NCBI GenBank assembly: GCA_045580815.1
Contig: JAZNOL010000060.1
Span: 1-28,333 of the forward strand
Origin: JAZNOL01 sp045580815
GTDB lineage: Bacteria > Bacillota > Clostridia > RUG12999
Direction: 5' to 3'
DNA: 28,333 nt
Shown: one piece after another, positions 6,800 to 13,964 of the stretch
Layout: every line of letters starts with the position of its first letter
How positions within the stretch are numbered: position 1 is the first letter of the stretch
The notes under the pieces: generated by a model
Databases searched by the model: none
The model's input: only the letters and a program-made list of their open reading frames with translations
Told to the model about the DNA's origin: nothing
Made by a program: the position numbers and the translations under genes

Positions 6800-6831
6800 T
6801 ATATAAACAGTATAAATTATCAAGACATATT

Positions 6832-7329
6832 TCAGGCGGGAAACATACCTTCGATAAGCTCCACCGTCATTATTTTTTTATCTATATCAATTTCTTTAAC
6901 AAATTCCTTAACCGCCGGGATAAGAGAGGTTTTTCCGTCTTTGGCGGTTATCTCATAAACGTCGTTTGCACCGGTAAAATACACATTTGTCAGCTTGCCC
7001 AGTTCGCCCTCATTTATATCTGTAACATCAACGCCTATAAGGTCTTTAAGATAATAGTTATCTTTTTCAAGCTTTGGCATATTTTCTTCTTTGACAAAAA
7101 GCTCATTTCCTACAAGGTCGGTTGCTTTTTCAACCGTATCAACCGTATCAAGAAGCAACGCCACACAGTTTTTTATATGCTTGACCGATTTGATTTTATA
7201 ATCATTGCCTAAAATTTTTATCGATTTTAATTTTTCAAACATATTTTCAACGTTTGTGTGGGGCAGAACCTTGATTTCACCGTGAAGTCCACGGACGTTT
7301 ACTATTTTTCCAACGGAAATTTCTGACAT
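6832..7329 (-). CDS. rimM: Ribosome maturation factor RimM
   Basis: This 165-residue factor binds S19 and helps the 30S head mature. The N-terminal barrel opens with VGKIVNVRGLHGEIKVLPHT, close to the family signature G.I...HGL.GE..V. The C-terminal PRC-barrel begins at about 92 (YYLKDLIGVDV) and includes LGKLTNVYFTGANDVYEI, LIPAVKEFVKEIDI and the usual ending VELIEGMF. Length is typical. AGGAGAGGT (about 7334-7342) supports the ATG. It is the last gene of the ylxM-ffh-rpsP-khpA-rimM unit; trmD, normally next, is absent, and the strong terminator at 6770-6799 follows. Confidence 0.95.
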   Translation of the reverse strand: MSEISVGKIVNVRGLHGEIKVLPHTNVENMFEKLKSIKILGNDYKIKSVKHIKNCVALLLDTVDTVEKATDLVGNELFVKEENMPKLEKDNYYLKDLIGVDVTDINEGELGKLTNVYFTGANDVYEITAKDGKTSLIPAVKEFVKEIDIDKKIMTVELIEGMFPA

Positions 7330-7351
7330 TTTTACCTCTCCTTTTCACATA

Positions 7352-7396
7352 GCAAAACACCGCCGAATTTATCGGCGGCGGCATATAGCGTTTTGC
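7352..7396 (-). promoter_or_regulatory. Two-tier stem-loop in the khpA-rimM spacer
   Basis: GCAAAAC (7352-7358) pairs with GTTTTGC (7390-7396) around an inner 7-bp stem CCGCCGA/TCGGCGG (7360-7366 with 7372-7378, loop ATTTA). It lacks a T run, so it is more likely an RNA processing or stability element, or a translational control for rimM, than a terminator. Confidence 0.5.
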
Positions 7397-7405
7397 AAGC
7401 AAACG

Positions 7406-7633
7406 TTATATAATTTCAACGTTTACACGCATATTTTCCTTGTTGGCTGCTGCTTTCACAACAGTGCGGATAGCTTTTGCTATTCTGCCCTGTTTGCCGA
7501 TTACTTTCCCCATATCATCGGGAGCAACTCGGAGCTCAAGCATGAGCGACTGCTCGCCCTGTGTTTCTGTAACAGAAACGCTTTCAGGGTCGTCAACAAG
7601 CGATTTTGCTATGTTTTCCAATAAGTCTTTCAT
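7406..7633 (-). CDS. khpA: KH-domain RNA-binding protein KhpA
   Basis: A 75-residue single KH-domain protein of the KhpA/YlqC family, which binds RNA, pairs with KhpB (Jag) and affects cell elongation and division in Firmicutes. The RNA-binding loop is GKVIGKQGR (about 42-50) followed by IAKAIRTVVKAAA. GGAGG at 7638-7642, four bases before the ATG, supports the start. It sits between rpsP and rimM, exactly where it lies in most Firmicutes, and is co-transcribed with ffh and rpsP. Confidence 0.95.
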   Translation of the reverse strand: MKDLLENIAKSLVDDPESVSVTETQGEQSLMLELRVAPDDMGKVIGKQGRIAKAIRTVVKAAANKENMRVNVEII

Positions 7634-7657
7634 AATGCCTCCGGGCTTTGCAGCCTA

Positions 7658-7903
7658 TTATTTTTCAATACCGTTTTTCTTGAGCAGAGCTTTAACAGTA
7701 TCTGTGGGCTGTGCGCCGCAACCAATCCATTTTTTAGCTTTTTCTGCGTCAATTTTTACGTTATCTTTTTCAAGCATCGGGTCAAATGTACCGATTTCAT
7801 CGATGAAACGACCGTTTCTCGGATATCTTGAATCTGCAACTACAATTCTGTAAAACGGAGCTTTTTTAGCACCAAGTCTTTTAAGACGGATTTTTACTGC
7901 CAT
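7658..7903 (-). CDS. rpsP: Ribosomal protein S16
   Basis: An 81-residue protein starting MAVKIRLKRLGAKKAPFYRIV, followed by VADSRYPRNGRFIDEIGTFDP, the clear signature of bS16, which stabilises the 30S body during assembly. The C-terminal region WIGCGAQPTDTVKALLKKNGI is also standard. Its ribosome site AAGGAGGTGA (7911-7920) is a perfect match to the 16S tail, in line with high expression. The gene is 44 bases after ffh and 24 bases before khpA on the same strand. Confidence 0.98.
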   Translation of the reverse strand: MAVKIRLKRLGAKKAPFYRIVVADSRYPRNGRFIDEIGTFDPMLEKDNVKIDAEKAKKWIGCGAQPTDTVKALLKKNGIEK

Positions 7904-7947
7904 TGTGATTTCACCTCCTTAAAGTGACGTTTTTATCAAATCCGGAA

Positions 7948-9291
7948 TTAAAATCCGGGTTTTCCAAACCTTTTCATTCTTTTCATCATGCCCTTGTTGC
8001 CCATCATCTGCTTCATCATTTTCTGCATCTGTTCAAACTGCTTTAAAAGAGCATTTACTTCCTGCACAGTTGTGCCGGAGCCGTCGGCAATACGTTTTTT
8101 TCTGCCGGCGTTAATGATTGTGGGATTACGACGTTCTTTCAATGTCATAGAAAGAATAATTGCCTCTGTACGAGAGAATTTCTTATCGTTAAAATCAACA
8201 TCCTTAAGTGCCGCTTTGTTTACTCCGGGAAGCATACCCACAAGCTGTGAAAGCGGACCCATTTTTTTCATTTGTTTAAGCTGATTTAAAAAATCCTCAA
8301 AATTAAACTGGCTTGTACGCATACGCTTTTCAAGCTCTGCCGCCTGTTTTTCATCAAAGGCTTCCTGTGCTTTGTCAATAAGCGTGAGCACATCGCCCAT
8401 GCCAAGAATTCTTGATGCCATACGGTCAGGATAGAAAATCTCAAGGTCAGAGAGTTTTTCACCCATACCGGCATATTTTATAGGTTTACCTGTAACGGCA
8501 CGTACCCTGATTGCCGCACCGCCTCTGGTATCACCGTCAAGCTTTGTCAGCACAACACCTGTTATATCAAGTTGCTGATTAAAGCTTTCTGCCACATTAA
8601 CCGCATCCTGACCTGTCATTGCATCAACAACAAGCAGAATTTCTTTCGCTTGGGCAACACGTTTGATGTTTGCCAGTTCTTCCATAAGTTCTTCATTTAT
8701 ATGAAGACGACCGGCTGTATCTATAATAACCAGGTCGTTGCCGTGGTCTTTTGCGTGTTTTAAAGCATTTTCGGTTATTTCTACAACATCGTTACAATTT
8801 TCAATTGTGAAAACCGGCACATCAAGCTGTGCACCCACAACCTGAAGCTGTTTAATCGCCGCCGGACGGTAAACGTCACAAGCAACAAGAAGTGGCCGTT
8901 TTGAACGTGTTTTGCGAAGCTGTGCTGCTATTTTTGCCGACGTTGTAGTTTTACCTGCACCCTGCAGACCAACCATCATTATAACCGAAGGGCTTTTTGA
9001 CGAAAACTCAATTTTGGATTCCGTCTCACCCATGAGAATAACAAGTTCTTCACGGACAATTTTGATAATCTGCTGTGCCGGAGTAAGACTTTCTAAAATT
9101 TGACTTCCTACTGCACGCTCAGAAACCTTTGCCACAAAATCTTTAACAACCTTGTAGTTTACATCGGCTTCCAAAAGTGCAAGACGGATTTCACGCATGG
9201 CTGTTTTAACGTCAAGTTCGGTAACTTTACCTTTATCTTTAATTTTTTTGAATGTATCCTGGAGTTTATCCATTAAGTTATCAAAAGCCAT
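7948..9291 (-). CDS. ffh: Signal recognition particle protein Ffh (SRP54)
   Basis: This 447-residue GTPase binds 4.5S/scRNA and signal sequences and delivers ribosomes to FtsY at the membrane. N domain about 1-100; G domain about 100-295, with the P-loop GLQGAGKTTT (108-117), DTAGRLH (191-197), TKLDGDTRGG (249-258) and the closing GMGEKLSDLEIF; M domain from about 300, Met-rich, with KQMKKMGPLSQLVGMLPG, GSGTTVQEVN and a Met/Lys-rich tail (FEQMQKMMKQMMGNKGMMKR). Length is normal. Its ribosome site TAGGAGAA (9296-9303) overlaps the ylxM stop codon, indicating translational coupling. Confidence 0.98.
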   Translation of the reverse strand: MAFDNLMDKLQDTFKKIKDKGKVTELDVKTAMREIRLALLEADVNYKVVKDFVAKVSERAVGSQILESLTPAQQIIKIVREELVILMGETESKIEFSSKSPSVIMMVGLQGAGKTTTSAKIAAQLRKTRSKRPLLVACDVYRPAAIKQLQVVGAQLDVPVFTIENCNDVVEITENALKHAKDHGNDLVIIDTAGRLHINEELMEELANIKRVAQAKEILLVVDAMTGQDAVNVAESFNQQLDITGVVLTKLDGDTRGGAAIRVRAVTGKPIKYAGMGEKLSDLEIFYPDRMASRILGMGDVLTLIDKAQEAFDEKQAAELEKRMRTSQFNFEDFLNQLKQMKKMGPLSQLVGMLPGVNKAALKDVDFNDKKFSRTEAIILSMTLKERRNPTIINAGRKKRIADGSGTTVQEVNALLKQFEQMQKMMKQMMGNKGMMKRMKRFGKPGF

Positions 9292-9300
9292 GACATTCTC

Positions 9301-9648
9301 CTAAAACTCAATTGAATCTATTTTTTTTATTATTTTACTGATTTTTTCTTTATCTGATTCGCTTACGTTTATGTCAAGCAGGTCGTCTTTAATTTTTTCA
9401 ACCGCTGTTTTAATTTCTTCAAAACGTTTCATGAGCCCGAGACTTTCATCAAAATCTACAAGCAGTTTCTGTGATTTCTGAATTGCATCACGCACACCCT
9501 GACGCGATATGCCGATTTCGTCGGAAATTTCTCCCAGCGACAAATCCTCGTTATAATAAAAGTTCATTATGTCGTACTGGCGCTGTGACAACAGACCTCC
9601 GTAAAAGTCCAAAAGCAGCCCGAATTTCAAGTCTTTATCCAATATCAT
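9301..9648 (-). CDS. ylxM: YlxM, SRP-associated helix-turn-helix protein (UPF0122)
   Basis: A 115-residue protein with a sigma-70 region-4-like HTH: LLLDFYGGLLSQRQYDIMNFYYNEDLSLGEISDEIGISRQGVRDAIQK, the standard YlxM pattern. The tail is helical. Members lie just before ffh and are thought to act with SRP; in streptococci YlxM binds the SRP RNA and modulates Ffh. The start is ambiguous: GTG at 9651 or ATG at 9648 (overlapping frames differ by one codon), and neither has a good ribosome site at the right spacing. ATG is preferred by codon type. It is the first gene of the operon, about 20 bases after the expected transcription start. Confidence 0.92.
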   Translation of the reverse strand: MILDKDLKFGLLLDFYGGLLSQRQYDIMNFYYNEDLSLGEISDEIGISRQGVRDAIQKSQKLLVDFDESLGLMKRFEEIKTAVEKIKDDLLDINVSESDKEKISKIIKKIDSIEF

Positions 9649-9674
9649 CACCTGTAAAGCAAATCACTTTACAC

Positions 9675-9703
9675 ATTATACTATACTTTTTTTTGTTTGT
9701 CAA
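9675..9703 (-). promoter_or_regulatory. Consensus promoter of the ylxM-ffh-rpsP-khpA-rimM operon
   Basis: On the minus strand TTGACA (9703-9698), 17 bases, TATAAT (9680-9675). Both hexamers are perfect. The expected start site is near 9668, leaving a very short leader before ylxM. Confidence 0.9.
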
Positions 9704-9723
9704 GTGTTTTTTTGAAAAAACTG

Positions 9724-9752
9724 TTGCTTTTTTTTCATATTTGTGCTATAAT
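9724..9752 (+). promoter_or_regulatory. Sigma-A promoter of the SLH-protein gene
   Basis: TTGCTT (9724-9729), 17 bases, TATAAT (9747-9752), with TGC just before the -10 (extended -10). It is divergent from the ylxM promoter; the two -35 elements are only about 20 bases apart. Transcription should start near 9759, with a 51-base leader. Confidence 0.82.
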
Positions 9753-9809
9753 ACATATAACCGATATTTTTCGGGCAATTTTTTATAAATTTTAACGGAG
9801 GACAAACCA

Positions 9810-11306
9810 ATGATAAAAAGAATTTTTGCTGCAATAATCGGCGCTGCGTTGATGTTGCAGGCTCTGCCGGCACTTGCTGCACGCACATTTACTGACCTTG
9901 ATGAAAAACACTGGGCTTACAGTGTTGTAAACACACTTGTTGACGAGGGTACAATCAACGGTTATGAAGACGGTTCATTCAAACCTACAAACACCGTTAC
10001 ACGTGCCGAGTTTGTTAAAATGATTGGCATCGCAAGCGAAACAAAAGTTGAATTTTCAGACGTTACTCCCGAACACTGGGCATATGATTACATATCATAT
10101 ACCGAAATGGAAGCATCCTATGACGATGTTTTTGAACCGGGACGTGCCATCACAAGAAGAGAAACCCTCCCCGTTCTCTGGATAAGAGCAGGAAAACCTG
10201 CGGTTTCTGATATCCCTGCAAACATCACAGCACAGGCAAACAGCAAAAACGAAGATGCTGTAAAATGGGGCTATGCTTACGGTGTTATGGTTGGTGACGA
10301 CGGTGTGAATCTTCGTCTTGACGATACACTCACACGTGCAGAAGCCGCTGCACTTATTATAAAAGCAAGAAACAGCAAAGAACAGGTTAATTTCGGTCAG
10401 TCTGAAAAAACAGACATGGACATTTACGAATATGTTTATAACAGCATGGCAATGTTTGACACACCTTACGAGGCAAACGGCACAATCACAAACGGTGAAA
10501 TGGCACGTGCTTCGGTACGTCTCGCATCAGACGAGCACACCCCCACCTACGGCTCATATTACGTTGCCGAAACAAACTTCAAACACAAATACGCCAACGA
10601 CCTTTCAGCCGTTGCTCCCATTTGCCCCATTGGCAAAGAAAATGTAACTGCCGAATTTATTGACAAAGAAGCTACAATAGAAGATGTTGAGCATATGCTC
10701 CATTCTGCTTTTTCAATTCGCCAGCGCAAATCGTTCCTTGAAGAGTTTGACGGCGCATCTGACAAATCTGCAAAAGCAACAAAAAAACAGATCGCCCAGA
10801 TGCTTATACAGTTTGGCAGATCATGCGGTATGCTTACATCTGTAACAACAGAGCAGGATGAATATCTTGATTATATCACAAACATTGAGATTGCAAACAC
10901 CGATATGAACACATATCCGAAAAACTATATGGATTATTCCGGTATAATCGCAAACGTTCCTAATGCTGTTTACGAAACAGCACGTATCGGCAACAACAAA
11001 CCTGTTGATTCGTTCACTTTTGCAGTTGACTTCTCCGCACTTTTTGCAAACAAATGCAAACAGATGGAAGAAATTGCAAAATCTCAGTACGGTGCAGATG
11101 TAGATATTCTGTTCTATCCCTCACTTGCATATGACACAGGTTCAGGCTATGCAATACGCATCAAATGCACTGTAAACTCTGTATCAAAAGCTGTTTCTGC
11201 AACAGATTTGTTCAAAACTGTTCTTGCAGGAAACAGCGGCTCGCTTAAAGCAGGCGATGTGTTCTTTGCAGAAGTTGACTTTGGAACATACGCAATTTTT
11301 GAATAA
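9810..11306 (+). CDS. Secreted S-layer homology (SLH) domain protein
   Basis: This 498-residue protein has a Sec signal peptide (MIKRIFAAIIGAALMLQALPALA, cleavage about 23) and three N-terminal SLH domains: about 26-68 (FTDLDEKHWAYSVVNTLVDE, GYEDGSFKPTNTVTRAEF), about 80-125 (FSDVTPEHWAYDYISYTEME, FEPGRAITRRET) and about 140-188 (VKWGYAYGVMVGDDG, LDDTLTRAEAAALI). SLH domains bind pyruvylated secondary wall polymers, so the protein is likely cell-surface attached. The C-terminal 300 residues match nothing recognised and have no catalytic motif visible. GGAGG at 9797-9801 supports the start. It is followed 15 bases later by a secreted copper-amine-oxidase-N-like protein, and the two probably share a transcript. 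Confidence 0.88.
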   Translation: MIKRIFAAIIGAALMLQALPALAARTFTDLDEKHWAYSVVNTLVDEGTINGYEDGSFKPTNTVTRAEFVKMIGIASETKVEFSDVTPEHWAYDYISYTEMEASYDDVFEPGRAITRRETLPVLWIRAGKPAVSDIPANITAQANSKNEDAVKWGYAYGVMVGDDGVNLRLDDTLTRAEAAALIIKARNSKEQVNFGQSEKTDMDIYEYVYNSMAMFDTPYEANGTITNGEMARASVRLASDEHTPTYGSYYVAETNFKHKYANDLSAVAPICPIGKENVTAEFIDKEATIEDVEHMLHSAFSIRQRKSFLEEFDGASDKSAKATKKQIAQMLIQFGRSCGMLTSVTTEQDEYLDYITNIEIANTDMNTYPKNYMDYSGIIANVPNAVYETARIGNNKPVDSFTFAVDFSALFANKCKQMEEIAKSQYGADVDILFYPSLAYDTGSGYAIRIKCTVNSVSKAVSATDLFKTVLAGNSGSLKAGDVFFAEVDFGTYAIFE

Positions 11307-11321
11307 TAAAGGAGAATTAAA

Positions 11322-11747
11322 ATGAAAAAAATTATATCGGCAATTTTACTTGTTGCAATGATTCTCTCTTTGGGCATCGTTTTTGCATCTGATGCTGAAA
11401 CCGAAATTTTTATTGACGGCACAAAACTTGAATGTGATGTTGCTCCGATTATTGAAAACGGACGTACTCTCGTGCCCATGCGTGCAATTTTTGAAGCACT
11501 TGGTGCAAATGTATACTGGGACGATGAAACTAAAACAGTTACCGCAGTTGCAGGCGGCACCGTTGTTATTCTGCAAATCGGCAACGAACTGGCTTTTGTA
11601 AACAGCGACAGCCACACTCTTGATGTTCCGGCACAGATTGTAAACGACCGCACACTTGTTCCGGCAAGATTTGCAAGCGAAGCACTTGGCGCAGCAGTAG
11701 AATGGGACGAAACAAACCGCTGTGTTAACGTAACAACAGCAAACTGA
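11322..11747 (+). CDS. Secreted protein with copper-amine-oxidase-N-like (stalk) domain
   Basis: A 141-residue protein with a signal peptide (MKKIISAILLVAMILSLGIVFA) and one complete Cu_amine_oxidN1-type domain (about 28-139). That domain shows two half-repeats: APIIENGRTLVPMRAIFEALGANVYWD..TKTVTA and VPAQIVNDRTLVPARFASEALGAAVEWD. In Firmicutes this domain occurs in many exported proteins as a wall- or polymer-associated module; despite the name it carries no oxidase chemistry here. AAAGGAG (11308-11314) fixes the start, 15 bases after the SLH gene. The second half-repeat nearly repeats the one at the end of the RCC1 protein downstream, so the genes share a module by duplication. A hairpin follows. 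Confidence 0.9.
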   Translation: MKKIISAILLVAMILSLGIVFASDAETEIFIDGTKLECDVAPIIENGRTLVPMRAIFEALGANVYWDDETKTVTAVAGGTVVILQIGNELAFVNSDSHTLDVPAQIVNDRTLVPARFASEALGAAVEWDETNRCVNVTTAN

Positions 11748-11770
11748 CCGGTCATAACACAAAAAAATAA

Positions 11771-11794
11771 AAAGCCGGCTTATCAGCCGGCTTT
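11771..11794 (+). terminator. Terminator after the stalk-domain gene
   Basis: A perfect 10-bp stem AAAGCCGGCT/AGCCGGCTTT (11771-11780 with 11785-11794), loop TATC, followed by acttta. The U tract is short, so some read-through into the RCC1 gene, which starts 24 bases later, is possible. Confidence 0.75.
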
Positions 11795-11817
11795 ACTTTA
11801 TACGAAAGGTAAATTTT

Positions 11818-13446
11818 ATGAGAAAAATATTTTCACTTCTGATTGTTTTATGCTTACTATCTGCAACTGCTTTTGCATCAGACACGTTACTTTTCGGAGA
11901 AAACATCTCCGAGTTTAAAAACTTCCCTGCAAACGGAAGCAGCGTCAGCATTGCCTGCACAGACAACGGTGTATATACAACCGGTGGTATCGGTGCAGTA
12001 AAAATGCTTGGTTTCAAACCCGACGGCACAGCTGTTTCTGCTTTTGAACCCATGAACGGGGTTTCCAGCGCATTCAAAGTTGTTTCAGGCACAAACCATG
12101 TGCTTGCCGTAACAACCTCCGGCAAGCTCTACGCATGGGGTGACAACACCTACGGTCAGCTTGGCACAGGCAACACCGAAGCATCAGATGTTCCTGTTCA
12201 TATTTCTTCTATTACAGGAACAATCATTGACATTGCCGCAGGTGACAACTGCTCATTTGCCATTACATATGACGGTTCTGTTTATGCATGGGGCGACAAC
12301 ACATACGGTCAGCTTGGTGACGGCACAACCGAAAGCAAGCTTTCTCCCACAAAAATTTCAACTCCCATGAAGGTTGCACTTATTGCCTCCGGCAACAACC
12401 ACACCTTCATGCTTTCAACTATTGGAAAAACCTATGTTTGCGGCAAAAACGACTGCGGTCAGCTTGGCACAGGCAACACCGACAACGTTTTAACTCCCAC
12501 ACACGTTCCCACATTTGACGGTTCAATCATGTATGCCCTCGGTGACGATTTCTCCGCCGCACTTTCGTCAGGCGGCAGCGTGACCGTTTGCGGCAAAAAT
12601 GATTTGGGGCAGCTTGGTCTCGGCAACACCGACAACGTTTCAACACCCACAATTCTTCGCTCTGTTTCGGGAATTTATTATATTGCCGCAGGTGACAACC
12701 ACGTTGTTGCCGCAAGCAGTGCCGGCGGAATCTATTCCTGGGGTGACAACACATACGGTCAGCTTGGACGTGACGGTGATGCAACAGTTCCTGCACGCAC
12801 TTCGCTTTCTTCTTCAGTAACATCTATTGATGCCGGAAAATATTCCAGTGCAATAGTTACTGTTGCAGGTGTTGTAAATCTTTGCGGAAACATCGGTTAT
12901 TCCACCGATGAAGAAACACCCATCGAAGAAGTACCCACCGGTGACATTCCTGTCGAAGAAATACCTGCTGAAACAATTACCGTTCCCGCAGATCCGATCC
13001 CCGATAACAACAATGACGAAAACATCGCAATAATCGGCGGTGCAGACGGACCCACTTCGATTATTGTTGCCGAAAAACCTGATGCTGTTTCAGATATTGG
13101 TCTGCTTATTGACGGAAACTGGATTGTCACGGACGTTCCGCCCATGATTATAGATGACCGCACTCTCGTGCCTGTCCGCGGTGTTTTTGAAGCTCTCGGC
13201 ATCAACGTTGAATGGAACGGTGAAACAAGAACTGTAACTGCATTATCCGCAGACGGCAACACATCTGTTTCACTTGGTATAGGCAGCAAAACCGCTGTTG
13301 TAAACGGCGTAGAAACAGAAATTGATGTTCCTGCACAGATTGTCAACGACCGCACTCTCGTACCGGTTCGTTTCATAGTTCAGTCTCTTGGTTGTAAAGT
13401 AAGCTGGAACGGCGAGCTTCGCACAGTTATCATTAATTCAAAATAA
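11818..13446 (+). CDS. Secreted RCC1-repeat protein with C-terminal stalk domain
   Basis: A 542-residue protein with a signal peptide (1-20, ending ATAFA), then RCC1-type beta-propeller repeats (about 84-360). Four or five blades carry the motif WGDNTYGQLG or CGKNDxGQLG (residues 107-116, 158-167, 208-217, 258-267, 308-317), and the sixth is degenerate. An acidic Pro/Glu/Asp linker (363-402) contains IAIIGGADGPTSIIVA (403-418). The C-terminal domain (about 425-542) is a Cu_amine_oxidN1-like module (IIDDRTLVPVRGVFEALGINVEWN, then DVPAQIVNDRTLVPVRFIVQSLG). The start is supported by gaaaggt (11804-11810), 7 bases upstream. RCC1 propellers are binding scaffolds, so this is likely a cell-surface adhesion or matrix protein. 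No promoter of its own was seen, so read-through from the genes upstream is likely. Confidence 0.9.
   Translation: MRKIFSLLIVLCLLSATAFASDTLLFGENISEFKNFPANGSSVSIACTDNGVYTTGGIGAVKMLGFKPDGTAVSAFEPMNGVSSAFKVVSGTNHVLAVTTSGKLYAWGDNTYGQLGTGNTEASDVPVHISSITGTIIDIAAGDNCSFAITYDGSVYAWGDNTYGQLGDGTTESKLSPTKISTPMKVALIASGNNHTFMLSTIGKTYVCGKNDCGQLGTGNTDNVLTPTHVPTFDGSIMYALGDDFSAALSSGGSVTVCGKNDLGQLGLGNTDNVSTPTILRSVSGIYYIAAGDNHVVAASSAGGIYSWGDNTYGQLGRDGDATVPARTSLSSSVTSIDAGKYSSAIVTVAGVVNLCGNIGYSTDEETPIEEVPTGDIPVEEIPAETITVPADPIPDNNNDENIAIIGGADGPTSIIVAEKPDAVSDIGLLIDGNWIVTDVPPMIIDDRTLVPVRGVFEALGINVEWNGETRTVTALSADGNTSVSLGIGSKTAVVNGVETEIDVPAQIVNDRTLVPVRFIVQSLGCKVSWNGELRTVIINSK
13024..13071 (+). other. Decarboxylase-beta-like peptide motif in the linker
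   Basis: These bases code IAIIGGADGPTSIIVA (residues 403-418 of the RCC1 protein). The segment closely matches, from memory, the conserved GIIGGADGPTAIFVA stretch of OadB/GcdB, the membrane beta subunit of Na+-translocating decarboxylases. Here it is a lone peptide in a hydrophilic linker, with no membrane helices around it. Confidence 0.7.
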
Positions 13447-13448
13447 AC

Positions 13449-13964
13449 TCATATGCCGAAAAACAGACGGCATACAATTATACTTAAAACAAAACCCGAA
13501 ATATCCGCCGCAAGTGCACTTCGCACCGTGTGGCGGGTATTTTTTATATTTGCGGCACCGTAAAACAGCGCAATCGTATAAAACGTGGTTTCTGTCGAGC
13601 CCATCATGACAGATGCAATCCGACCGCTGTAGCTGTCCGGTCCGGATGTTTTAAACACATCGTTTACTATTCCTATTGCACCGCTGCCGGAAACCGGTCG
13701 AAGCAGAACAAGAGGAATCAAATCTGATGGCATTCCGATAAATTCCAATGCCGGTTTGAGTGCATTTGACAAAAGCTCAATTGCCCCGCTTGCTTTTATC
13801 ATGCTGACAGCCACCATTATTCCTATAATGTTGGGCAGAATATCAACCGTTACATTCAGCCCCTCTTTTGCTCCCTGAGTAAAGCATCCGTAAACATCCT
13901 CCCTGCGGCTCATACCGTAAATCACAATAGCAAAAATGATTATCGGAACTATGTATGCGGTCAT
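13449..13964 (-). CDS. spmB: Spore maturation protein SpmB
   Basis: A 171-residue membrane protein of the SpmB family (Gate domain, nucleoside-transporter-like fold). Hydrophobic segments occur at about 2-20, 45-65, 80-110 and 150-171. The family patterns RPVSGSGAIGIVND and GSTETTFYTIALFYG are clear. With SpmA it is needed for spore core dehydration and heat resistance in Bacillus and Clostridium. The start is taken at ATG 13964, which overlaps the spmA stop as ATGA, because the longer frame upstream would run far into spmA. Its stop is only 2 bases from that of the convergent RCC1 gene. Confidence 0.95.
   Translation of the reverse strand: MTAYIVPIIIFAIVIYGMSRREDVYGCFTQGAKEGLNVTVDILPNIIGIMVAVSMIKASGAIELLSNALKPALEFIGMPSDLIPLVLLRPVSGSGAIGIVNDVFKTSGPDSYSGRIASVMMGSTETTFYTIALFYGAANIKNTRHTVRSALAADISGFVLSIIVCRLFFGI
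13452..13474. terminator. Hairpin across the RCC1/spmB 3' ends
   Basis: TATGCCG (13452-13458) pairs with CGGCATA (13468-13474), 7 bp with a 9-base loop, lying within the last codons of spmB and 6 bases after the RCC1 stop. T-richness after it is weak on both strands; it is the only candidate terminator for the RCC1 gene. Confidence 0.4.

Noticed and set aside
11147..11762. Minus-strand frames of 138-202 codons opposite the stalk-domain gene
   Set aside because: They are antisense shadows of clearly coding plus-strand genes, lack ribosome sites and match no family.
12124..12770. Repeated DNA in the RCC1 gene as a CRISPR-like array
   Set aside because: The repeats code RCC1 blades in one reading frame and are of unequal spacing and sequence.
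13024..13071. A decarboxylase beta-subunit gene fragment
   Set aside because: Only the short peptide is present; the frame is intact within the RCC1 gene and no membrane helices surround it, so it is a motif rather than a pseudogene.
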